In this document: in pieces, positions 1-7,276 of the stretch
Position numbering within the stretch: the first letter of the stretch is position 1
How the letters are laid out: the number at the start of each line of letters is the position of its first letter
Virus record (IMG/VR): IMGVR_UViG_3300031539_000205
Coordinates: 1 to 30,211 of that record
DNA from: a virus
Reading direction: 5' to 3' (one strand)
Length of the DNA: 30,211 nucleotides
Program-made: the position numbers and the translations under genes
The notes under the pieces: generated by a model
What the model was told of the DNA's origin: nothing
Database searches by the model: none
What the model saw: only the letters and a program-made list of their open reading frames with translations

Positions 1-1381
1 CGGACTTGGCGTAGCCGAAGAAATCAATGAACAGGTCCGGAGAGATGTCATGGGCCTGGATGGTCCTGGCAGCATAGCCGGCTTCTGGGCCGGCCACGGT
101 GACTGTCTTCTGATAGATCTTGCGCCCGTCAGTCCAAATCAATCCCGTGTCCTGCTCGGCAGTCGAGAAGTTGATCGGGAAGTCCCGGTGAAGAGAGCTG
201 CCGGTGTCGCCCTCTTCCATCTCTTCCATCTCGACCCACTCGAAGCCATCTTCCTCTTCGTTGACGGCCAGGACCTTCCCGCCTTCTCCAGCGATGGCCG
301 GCACATCGTCCAGGGTCTCGAAGTCGTTGTCCTCGAACTCCAGGGCGTCCTCCCCAGCGTTGACGACGACTCTCTTGCCCCCGTCGCTGTCGTAATCGGA
401 CGGGGTGTCAGTCAGCTCCAGGAACGTCTCGGCACCCGTGCCGGTCGATCCTCCACCCTCAGCCTGCTCGACCCACTCGAAGCCGTCCGACGTTTCGTTG
501 ACCGCCAGGACCTTCCCGGCTTCTCCGGCGATGGCGGGAATGTCGTCTAGGGTTTCGAAGTCATTGGCCTCGAACTCCAGGGCATTCGCTCCTGCATTGA
601 CGACGACTCTCTTGCCCTCGTCGTCGGTGTAATCGGACGGGGTGTCGGTCAGCTCCAGGAACGTCTCGGCCCCGGTCCCGGTGGCGCCCTCTGCCATCTC
701 GACCCACTCGAAGCCGTCCGACGTTTCGTTGACCGCCAGGACCTTCCCGGCTTCTCCGGCGATGGCCGGCACATCGTCCAGGGTCTCGAAGTCGTTGGCC
801 TCGAACTCCAGGGCGTCCTCTCCCGAATTGACGACGACTCTCTTGCCCCCGTCGCTGTCGTAATCGGACGGGGTGTCAGTCAGCTCCAGGAACGTCTCGG
901 CGCCCGTGCCCGTAGATCCTCCCTCGGCCATCTCGACCCACTCGAACCCGTCTGCCGTGCTGTTGACCGCCAGGACCTTCCCGGCTTCTCCGGCGATGGC
1001 CGGGACGTCGTCCAAGGTTTCCAGGAGGTTGTCCTCGAACTCAAGGGCGTCCTCTCCCGAATTGACGACGACTCTCTTGCCCCCGTCGCTGTCGTAATCG
1101 GACGGGGCGTCAGTCAGCTCCAGGAACGTCTCGGCGCCCGTGCCAGTGCTTCCGCCACTGCTCACCAGGTCCCACGAGGACCCATCCGAGATGTAGAGGA
1201 GGTCGGTGTCCTGGGCGATCACCAGGCAGTTCTCGTAGGCAGCAGCCGAGGGAAAGGCTGCGGCGTTCGCATATCTGGCGATTGGCAGGGGGGTGTTGAA
1301 GACCAAGGCGAAGTTGTCGTTGATGGTCGTGTCCCACCCCTCCAGGCCATGATTTACTGTTCCGTGTTCCGGTCGGGCCAT
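1..1381 (-). CDS. Repeat-built tail fibre / tip protein (partial, C-terminus outside window)
   Basis: The frame opens at an ATG (1381) six bases after the J-like gene's stop, with GAGGA overlapping that stop as ribosome binding site, and stays open for 460 codons to the left edge. The N-terminal ~80 residues carry a short phage-fibre-like lead (starts MARPEHGTVNHGLEGW). Four near-identical acidic repeats follow, each with two related halves (ETFLELTDTPSDY..., then FETLDDVPAIAGE...). After the repeats comes STAEQDTGLIWTDGRKIYQK, the (E)xxTGxxWIDGKPIYxK-type motif common in phage fibre and receptor-binding proteins. Position downstream of J and repeat structure suggest a host-contact fibre; this is inference. 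The C-terminal receptor-binding part is not in the window. Confidence 0.85.
   Translation of the reverse strand, partial: MARPEHGTVNHGLEGWDTTINDNFALVFNTPLPIARYANAAAFPSAAAYENCLVIAQDTDLLYISDGSSWDLVSSGGSTGTGAETFLELTDAPSDYDSDGGKRVVVNSGEDALEFEDNLLETLDDVPAIAGEAGKVLAVNSTADGFEWVEMAEGGSTGTGAETFLELTDTPSDYDSDGGKRVVVNSGEDALEFEANDFETLDDVPAIAGEAGKVLAVNETSDGFEWVEMAEGATGTGAETFLELTDTPSDYTDDEGKRVVVNAGANALEFEANDFETLDDIPAIAGEAGKVLAVNETSDGFEWVEQAEGGGSTGTGAETFLELTDTPSDYDSDGGKRVVVNAGEDALEFEDNDFETLDDVPAIAGEGGKVLAVNEEEDGFEWVEMEEMEEGDTGSSLHRDFPINFSTAEQDTGLIWTDGRKIYQKTVTVAGPEAGYAARTIQAHDISPDLFIDFFGYAKS
230..1132 (-). repeat. Four tandem ~231-237-bp coding repeats in the fibre gene
   Basis: Units begin at 1132, 898, 667 and 430 (coding direction), so spacings are 234, 231 and 237 bp. 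The last unit is shorter (ends near 230). Anchor text on the plus strand is cagtcagctccaggaacg, which recurs with at most one or two changes. The units are highly similar at nucleotide level, so duplication or gene conversion looks recent. Spacing changes are whole codons, so the frame is kept. Confidence 0.9.
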
Positions 1382-1387
1382 TAGTCC

Positions 1388-4300
1388 TCACAATCTCGTT
1401 ACGGTAAGTGTGTCAGTTTCGCTTGCATACCCCCCGCGCAGCGAAGAGACGCGGAGCTTCAAAGAGGCAGGCTCCGACCCAAAGTCGGAAACCATTGTCG
1501 CGTTCGTGTAAGTGTAGGTCGGCTCATCCAAGATCTCCGACCTAATCAGTGTATCCGATCCGTCCAAGATCTCCAAAAGGAATTGTCCGTCCACGTCAGC
1601 CACGCCCCCGACGATGCCGTAGCCTTGCATGCCGGCCCCGGACCCAACGGTCAAGGCGCTGAGGTAGTCCCAAATGGCCACAAGATCGTTCCCGGTCTCA
1701 AAGGCCGGCACGCAGGGAATGGGGCTCGTCAGGCGAAGGTTCTCCGGAGACATGGGTCTGATGCCCTTGCCGTAGAGAACGTCCTCAGCGGGCTCTATTG
1801 AGTCCAGGGACACGGGCTCGGGCTGGCTCTTGACGTAGAGGGTGATCCCGACGCCCAGAAGGATGTCCTGCAGGGCCTTGAGGTTCGTGTTCGAGAAGAT
1901 GAAGACGGTGTCCCCCACCGAGTGAAGCTCCCTGCGGGTGTCATAGCGGGCCCGGAGAACCCCGTCCAACCGATAGGTCGTGGAGTCGATGGCTGTAATC
2001 TTCTGGACGAACAGGATCTCATCCCCGATGACGGCCACTTGCCGGCCCTTCCTCCAGCTTGTCTCGTCTGCGGACAGGTCCAGCGTGGCGGAAGCGATGT
2101 CCGGCCCGAGGATAGTGAAGGTGGGGCCCTCCTCCTGGTAGAAGTTGTCGTCTGCAGCCATGGCGTCGATCAGCGTTCCGCCGGTGTGCAGGTTGTCGTC
2201 GTAGTCGATGAAGGTGTAGGAGCTGTCGTCCAGGGAGAAGTGCGTGGCTGCACGGGCGACCAGGGCGTTGTCCCGGATGCGAGGCACGCCAATGGCCTGC
2301 TCGCCCCTGGGCATCAGGTATTCCGGGATCTCCAGGATCCTGAAAGCCAGGTCCGGGGCCGGGGGCTCCGGGTCGGGCAGCAGCCGGCCGGGGAGGACCT
2401 TGTAGGTGCTCGTGGGGGCCCCGAAGACGTCGACGATGGTCTGGATCTTGACTGTCCCGCTGTCGCCCTGGAACTCCACTCCGGTCACGCGCAGCAGCTC
2501 GTCGAAGTCATCCACATCCAGCACGTCCCCTGGGAGAAGCTCGCGCCCTTTCCGATTCAGGTTCAGGGCCACGGCTACGGCGCCGGACAGCTCCTCTTGG
2601 CTTCGGCGTTCCGCCACCGTGGCTGCCGCATCGAATTGATTGATGACCGGCAGCGAGACTTCCCGGGCGTTCGCATATTCGAGGCGCCCAGAGTGCCCGT
2701 CGTCGTCAATCGAGATCGTGGTGTTCCGGTAGCTGAAGTCCCGGTCAGGGAAGGAGAAGACCAGGCGGTCGACCCCACGGGAGTCGTGGTCCGTCTCAAT
2801 TTTGGGCAGGGGCTCGAGAATGATGTCTGCGGAGATCGAGATGATCTCGGACGGGGACGACTCATCTGGGTCACGGACCAGCTTGAACGTGAGGAGCCCT
2901 GTCCTTGTGTGGAAGAAGATCGCCAGACCAAGGTCTTGCATGCCGCTGCCGAGAAGCTCCTGCACGGTCAGGCCGTCCGGAGCGAACCAGGACGTGTTGA
3001 GCCGCTCGACGAGCGACATGTGAGTCCCGACCTCTTCCAGAGACGTGAGGTCCCACTTGGTGGAGTCCAGACCGAGCCCGAACGGCCACGGGGCGAAGAG
3101 CATCTCAGCGATTGCGTGAGCTGGATTCACGCCGCTGTCGGACTTCTTGTTATACTGCATGACCGTGCCGCTGCCATCGGCGGTCTTGACGTTCTCCTCC
3201 AGGTAGACCCTCGTCTTCCCGCTCACGTATTCTGCATAGTCGACGAGGTAGTCTCCGTCTGCAATTCCGTTGCCGGACAGGCGGATGACCTTCCACTTCT
3301 GGAAATACCAGACGAAGTCTCCGCTGATCTCCAGGTAGCCTCGCAGCTCCTCGTCCCACTCCTCGCTGTGGGCAACATACTCAAGGGTCAGCAGGTTGTA
3401 GGTCCCATCTCCGATCCCATTGCCTTGGACCTGGATATCCCCACGACTGAGGTCGATGGCCCAGTTCCCGCCGATGGACAGATAGCCGACCCCCTCGGCG
3501 CCATCCAGGTATCCCTTGATGGGGATTTCCATCTGAGCGTCGTGAGGATCTCCGTCATCATCATACCAGACGTAGGGCTCGATGATGTAGCCGAATCCGT
3601 CCGCCCCGGAGACACCGCCCTCCAGGTATAGGCGGGTGGCGTTGTATGTTACGGACTCTCCCTCGTCTCCTGGATCTTCAGGGACAAATTCTGCACTGTC
3701 CACATCGTAGTCTCCATTCGCCATTGAATTGCCATTCAGGTAAATGGAATCTCCGAGCGGGGTCTCCAGGTGGGAAGTCCAATCTCCGTCCGGTGCATAT
3801 CCAGGGTGTGGGCCGATAGAGAAATAGCCCTCCCCCTCAACCCCATCATGGTTCCCAACCAAGGAAATGACCGCGTCGGTCATGGCGTCGATGTGGATGG
3901 TGATCGTCCCATTGAGGTCGGAACCAGAGACCCCGCCGGCTAGGAAGATCTTCGTGAAGCCATCAGCAGGCGTTCCCTCGGTGGGCTCGTTGTGGAATCC
4001 GGACACGTTGAAGATGCTGCCCGTGGGGATCCTGCTGGGGGTGATCCAGTTTGCAGACTCAGTCAGGACCTCCGTTGTAACCTTCCTGGAGACCGTGTAT
4101 TCGAGCTGGGGCCATGCCGGGCTGGACCCAAGGCGCTTCTTGTTCCAGACGACGTAGCAGAGCCCAGGCCACCGGCTGGAGATTCCAACCCTGTCTGCAT
4201 CCCCGAGGAAGGTGTTGATCGGCTGATCCAGCTCGCCCCAGAAGATGTAGAAAGATCCCTCGTTGCCTCCCAGCTCGATAAGGGATCCAGACGGATGGGA

Positions 4301-4681
4301 CGTGCTGTTGATGGCCCCATCCCAGATGCACTTCCCTCCCTGGAAGATACCGGACAGCTCATCGACGGGGCCTACAGCAATCTGATGCCATCCGGCCTCG
4401 AAGTAGATGGAGACCTTCTCCTGGGAGCCCCCAGCGAATCCCTTCCCTCCGCCGGCCGTCTTCACCTTCTCCTTGCGGATCTCCCGGCTGCCGGCCCAGC
4501 CGAACACCGGGGCAACCCGGCGCTCTCCGACGAGCCACGGGACATAGGATCCACGAGTGGTGAGCGTGGTGGGCTTGTTATCGAAGGGAGACTTCGGGGC
4601 CTTCGGCTTGAGCAGGTAGGCTGCCAGCATGGACAGCCCGACGCTGAGTAGCATGAGCCCGACTTCGACGATGCAGATCAT
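1388..4681 (-). CDS. J-like central tail tip protein (Phage-tail_3 / GTA megatron type) with inserted repeat modules
   Basis: A 1097-residue protein at the tail tip, the likely hub that carries fibres and contacts the host. Residues 1-26 hold a hydrophobic segment (VGLMLLSVGLSMLAAYLL) typical of this family's N-terminus. Residues ~40-215 form the first hub domain (SYVPWLVGERRVAPVFGW). Residues ~217-507 hold repeated insertion modules. The conserved J core follows (AIAEMLFAPWPFGLGLDSTK, then SWFAPDGLTVQELL). The C-terminal third has the GTA-like LDGVLRARYDTRRELHSVGD stretch and an Ig-like end. The ATG (4681) overlaps the peptidase gene's TGA as ATGA, so translation is probably coupled. Order NlpC, then J, then fibre matches lambda-like tails. 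The family assignment is confident; receptor specificity cannot be read. Confidence 0.9.
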   Translation of the reverse strand: MICIVEVGLMLLSVGLSMLAAYLLKPKAPKSPFDNKPTTLTTRGSYVPWLVGERRVAPVFGWAGSREIRKEKVKTAGGGKGFAGGSQEKVSIYFEAGWHQIAVGPVDELSGIFQGGKCIWDGAINSTSHPSGSLIELGGNEGSFYIFWGELDQPINTFLGDADRVGISSRWPGLCYVVWNKKRLGSSPAWPQLEYTVSRKVTTEVLTESANWITPSRIPTGSIFNVSGFHNEPTEGTPADGFTKIFLAGGVSGSDLNGTITIHIDAMTDAVISLVGNHDGVEGEGYFSIGPHPGYAPDGDWTSHLETPLGDSIYLNGNSMANGDYDVDSAEFVPEDPGDEGESVTYNATRLYLEGGVSGADGFGYIIEPYVWYDDDGDPHDAQMEIPIKGYLDGAEGVGYLSIGGNWAIDLSRGDIQVQGNGIGDGTYNLLTLEYVAHSEEWDEELRGYLEISGDFVWYFQKWKVIRLSGNGIADGDYLVDYAEYVSGKTRVYLEENVKTADGSGTVMQYNKKSDSGVNPAHAIAEMLFAPWPFGLGLDSTKWDLTSLEEVGTHMSLVERLNTSWFAPDGLTVQELLGSGMQDLGLAIFFHTRTGLLTFKLVRDPDESSPSEIISISADIILEPLPKIETDHDSRGVDRLVFSFPDRDFSYRNTTISIDDDGHSGRLEYANAREVSLPVINQFDAAATVAERRSQEELSGAVAVALNLNRKGRELLPGDVLDVDDFDELLRVTGVEFQGDSGTVKIQTIVDVFGAPTSTYKVLPGRLLPDPEPPAPDLAFRILEIPEYLMPRGEQAIGVPRIRDNALVARAATHFSLDDSSYTFIDYDDNLHTGGTLIDAMAADDNFYQEEGPTFTILGPDIASATLDLSADETSWRKGRQVAVIGDEILFVQKITAIDSTTYRLDGVLRARYDTRRELHSVGDTVFIFSNTNLKALQDILLGVGITLYVKSQPEPVSLDSIEPAEDVLYGKGIRPMSPENLRLTSPIPCVPAFETGNDLVAIWDYLSALTVGSGAGMQGYGIVGGVADVDGQFLLEILDGSDTLIRSEILDEPTYTYTNATMVSDFGSEPASLKLRVSSLRGGYASETDTLTVTRL
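3161..4033 (-). repeat. Degenerate protein modules inserted in the J-like protein
   Basis: About residues 217-507 of the tip protein recur as a pattern: a strand ending in GNGIADGDY or GNSMANGDY, then VDxAEYV/F, then TRxYLExxVxxADGxG. A second element (EGYFSIG, GVGYLSIGGN, RGYLEISGD) alternates with it. I count three to four copies of each, all diverged. They interrupt the hub just before the conserved AEMLFAPW core. Confidence 0.6.
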
Positions 4682-5202
4682 CGGCCTGCCCCCCAGGATT
4701 CTCTGCCGCCCTTGCGAAAGACCTTGAAGATCCTCTGGTAGCCCTCGGCAAATCCGAAGCCGGTCCTGGAGACGCCACTCGGGGCGGCGTGCCAGAGCGT
4801 GTTCGGCTCGAATCCAACGATCAGCCCGTGTCCCGGGCCTCCCCGAGTCGGGCCGATGACCACCACATCGCCTGGCTCGACCACGCCGCCAAGGACGATG
4901 TCGATGGGCTCATAGCCTCGTAGGATGTTGCGCATCGCAGCGATGGCCCCGGCCCTATCATGGAGGGACGTGTCGGCCGGGATGATCTTGAGCGGGGTGG
5001 CGGACATCCCGTGAAGCTCATCGAAGACCTTGCAGATGAACCGCACGCAATCCACTCCAACCCCTGCCACCTGCTGGCCCGGCATGTAGGGCGTTCCCTC
5101 CCACCTGAGGATGGCACGCTTCAGAGCCAAGGTGGCCGCTCCGGCTGCCGGCTGGGGCAGAGAGATGGGACGCCAGGACCACTTCGGGATGTAGTTCCTC
5201 AT
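4678..5202 (-). CDS. NlpC/P60-family tail peptidase (gpK-like)
   Basis: A 174-residue cysteine peptidase of the kind found in tail tips, which cleaves peptidoglycan or assists tip assembly. Cys52 in GVGVDCVRF is the expected nucleophile, His125 in GGPGHGLIVG the general base, and His138 in NTLWHAA the third polar residue; EPGDVVVIG before the His is typical of the fold. A longer open frame reaches 5403, but its first 67 residues are out-of-frame antisense-like text within the upstream gene. ATG 5202, overlapping the upstream TGA as TGATG, is therefore the better start. The gene ends in an ATGA overlap with the J-like gene. Neighbours (DUF2163, then J) match GTA and lambda tail-tip order. Confidence 0.88.
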   Translation of the reverse strand: MRNYIPKWSWRPISLPQPAAGAATLALKRAILRWEGTPYMPGQQVAGVGVDCVRFICKVFDELHGMSATPLKIIPADTSLHDRAGAIAAMRNILRGYEPIDIVLGGVVEPGDVVVIGPTRGGPGHGLIVGFEPNTLWHAAPSGVSRTGFGFAEGYQRIFKVFRKGGRESWGAGR

Positions 5203-6044
5203 CACTCGCTCCCATCCTCGATGATCGGGTTGTAGGGCGGAATGGCGTAGCCAAGCCCCATGAACGTCTCCTCCGAGTCGTAGAGAGCCCTGCACGCCTC
5301 GATGGTCTTGGGGCATCCTGTGTAGGCATCGATGGATTCCCCCAGCCATTCCAGGGGTGCCGGCCGGACCAGATAGAAGTCCAGGGGGGAGGCCAGGCGC
5401 CATTCGCGGATGGCGATCCGCAACCCATCCAGCAGGACAAACCCCCGGTGGAAGTGCCTGTCAGACAATCCGGACGTGCTCATTGCGGAGACGGTCAGGA
5501 GGCGCCCGGACAGGTTGGCCACCTCCAGGCTCGTTCGGATAATGGGGGAGGCCCCGCACGGAGATTTCCCAAGCGTCCAGTTGCACAGGTGGTTCGCCTG
5601 GAGCCCCAGGGGGACTTCCAGCTCGCCCTTCGGAGAGATGGCCCGGATCTCCACGATGTTGCGTTTCCCCTCGGGGTGCCTCACCGTGGTGATGACTCTC
5701 CCGGAGAAGACAGTCAGCTCGTCGGACAGATCCGTTCCGTCGACGTCGGCGGATTCCAGGTTCTCCCAGACCTGAACGAAGCAGGGGGAGTGGGCCACGC
5801 CGCTGGACAGGCGGTCGACGAACGTGCCTCGGGGCATCCGAATTTCCAGCTCCTTGTTCTCCAAGGTGCCGACGTTCTCCGGTAGCTTGACCTCCATCGC
5901 GGGCAGGGACTGGAACGTGGGAGGGCCGTCGATGGAGGCCGTCCAGTTTGTGAAGGCCGCCTGGGCCGGATCTTCCGGATCCCCGTAGGAGAACAGGACT
6001 AGCTGCCAGGTCTTCTTCGTTGAAGTGTCCAGGACCCTACTCAT
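5202..6044 (-). CDS. DUF2163 / BR0599-type minor tail protein (gpL-like)
   Basis: A 280-residue tail-tip protein. The N-terminal two thirds resemble DUF2163 (FSGRVITTVRHPEGKRNIVE), and the C-terminus has the BR0599-like IDAYTGCPKTIEACRALY. Four cysteines form two pairs: HLCNWTLGKSPCG (spacing 9) and GCPKTIEAC (spacing 7). The same pair spacings are recalled for the Fe-S-binding cysteines of lambda gpL, so a metal or Fe-S site is plausible here. Start ATG 6044 overlaps the upstream TGA (ATGA), and the stop overlaps the peptidase start (TGATG), so the gene lies inside a tightly coupled tip operon. Confidence 0.85.
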   Translation of the reverse strand: MSRVLDTSTKKTWQLVLFSYGDPEDPAQAAFTNWTASIDGPPTFQSLPAMEVKLPENVGTLENKELEIRMPRGTFVDRLSSGVAHSPCFVQVWENLESADVDGTDLSDELTVFSGRVITTVRHPEGKRNIVEIRAISPKGELEVPLGLQANHLCNWTLGKSPCGASPIIRTSLEVANLSGRLLTVSAMSTSGLSDRHFHRGFVLLDGLRIAIREWRLASPLDFYLVRPAPLEWLGESIDAYTGCPKTIEACRALYDSEETFMGLGYAIPPYNPIIEDGSE

Positions 6045-7276
6045 TCGACCTCTCCCTCCTCCAGCAGCTCGATCACGGAGAACTGGGTCTCCATGGTCTC
6101 GTCCGTGTGCCAGGTCTCCTCCATTGCGTCGGAGTCGAACCGCACGAGCCGGGCTCGGGCGACGGACGAGATGTTCGCCAGCAGGAGACCGACTGGAAGC
6201 GCTGAGGTAAATGATACGGTCCAGTAGGTGGAGTTGTCCACTATTTCGTCGACTTCTCGAACCGTTACATCCCCATTGATGTCTCTGATCGCAACATATT
6301 CGAGGTCAGCCTCGAAGTCCTCGAACTCGCCTTCGGGCTCGATGTTGATCGACGAGGCGCCCAGGGCGAGGGGATCCCAGACGTTCTCTGGGTCCGGCAT
6401 CCAGAACGGGAGCGTCCGCCCGAGCCTGCACTCGAAGAACCGGAGGAGCCCAAGCGCGTCCTCGCGCTCCATGAGGACCGACACGGTCTGGGAAACGCGG
6501 GCCCGGTCTCCGCGCAGGTGGGTGACCATGCCTCGCCCCAGGGCCTCGTGGGAGCCCTCACGAAGGAATGTAGTCGACAGGTCCTGCACCCAGTTGTGCT
6601 CGATGTGCAGGATAGGGATGTCCTGGAAGGTGGAGAACCCGCTCGGCACGCCCTCCCACCCGGGCAGGAGGCTGGGCCCCACGACCTCCTGGGCGACGAT
6701 ATTCACGCTCCCGGCCCTCCGGGTGTGGAAGTCGATCTGCGGGTCCAGGACGGCCATCACGTCGATGCAGGGCATGATGAGGGTCCTGCCGACCGAGTAG
6801 GTGTTCGACAGCTCTCCGTCCAGGACCAGGTGGGCGTCGGCCACGGAGTCGATGGTCTGGAACTCGAAGTGGTCGACCTCGCCGCTGGTGCCCAGCCCAA
6901 GCACGACGACCCGGCCCCCGGCGAAGAACCGGCGGAGGAGGGTCGAGCAGTAGAGGGTTGTGCCGGAGGCGTAGGCCACGGTGAGCGGAGCCTGGTCGGG
7001 GTAGAGAGGGGCGACCCAGGTGCCGCTGGAAATGTTCCGGAGGTTGATCAGGATCTTGTTGAGGGCCGACCTGGAGAGGCCGGTCCAGGAGAAGGAGACG
7101 ATCCGGCCAGGGTAGCCGAGCAGGGCCCGCCTCTCCTCCGACACGGAGTCGGCTGCAGAGGTGATGACCGTCTGGAACGAAGTCTCCACCTGGACCGTGT
7201 TGAGCCAGTTGTGCAGCGGGATGGCCAGGTTCCAGTCCGGGGCAGCCAGCGGCGTTTCGACTGTCCCGTAGCTCAT
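6041..7276 (-). CDS. Tail tip protein, distal-tail-like (DUF2460-position)
   Basis: A 411-residue protein between the tape measure and the gpL-like gene, where GTA-type and many siphovirus genomes encode the distal tail protein. It contains FFECRLGRTLPFWMPDPENV, like the (R)GRxxxFWxPxW stretch of such proteins, and an aromatic N-terminus (TVETPLAAPDWN). An upstream GTG would add 181 residues, but those overlap the tape-measure C-terminus in another frame and look like shadow sequence. ATG 7276, in an ATGA overlap with the tape-measure stop, is chosen. The functional name rests mainly on position; a different tip role is possible. Confidence 0.75.
   Translation of the reverse strand: MSYGTVETPLAAPDWNLAIPLHNWLNTVQVETSFQTVITSAADSVSEERRALLGYPGRIVSFSWTGLSRSALNKILINLRNISSGTWVAPLYPDQAPLTVAYASGTTLYCSTLLRRFFAGGRVVVLGLGTSGEVDHFEFQTIDSVADAHLVLDGELSNTYSVGRTLIMPCIDVMAVLDPQIDFHTRRAGSVNIVAQEVVGPSLLPGWEGVPSGFSTFQDIPILHIEHNWVQDLSTTFLREGSHEALGRGMVTHLRGDRARVSQTVSVLMEREDALGLLRFFECRLGRTLPFWMPDPENVWDPLALGASSINIEPEGEFEDFEADLEYVAIRDINGDVTVREVDEIVDNSTYWTVSFTSALPVGLLLANISSVARARLVRFDSDAMEETWHTDETMETQFSVIELLEEGEVE

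Noticed and set aside
230-1132. CRISPR-like regular repeats
   Set aside because: Units are 231-237 bp, head to tail without spacers, and encode a continuous repeated protein.
1922-3631. A 569-codon plus-strand open frame opposite the J-like gene
   Set aside because: It is antisense to a clearly conserved tail protein, lacks motifs, and is explained by GC-rich codon positions reading open on the other strand.
4678-5403. 241-residue version of the NlpC/P60 protein from ATG 5403
   Set aside because: The first 67 residues are unlike the family and lie within the gpL-like gene; ATG 5202 in a TGATG overlap gives the expected domain.
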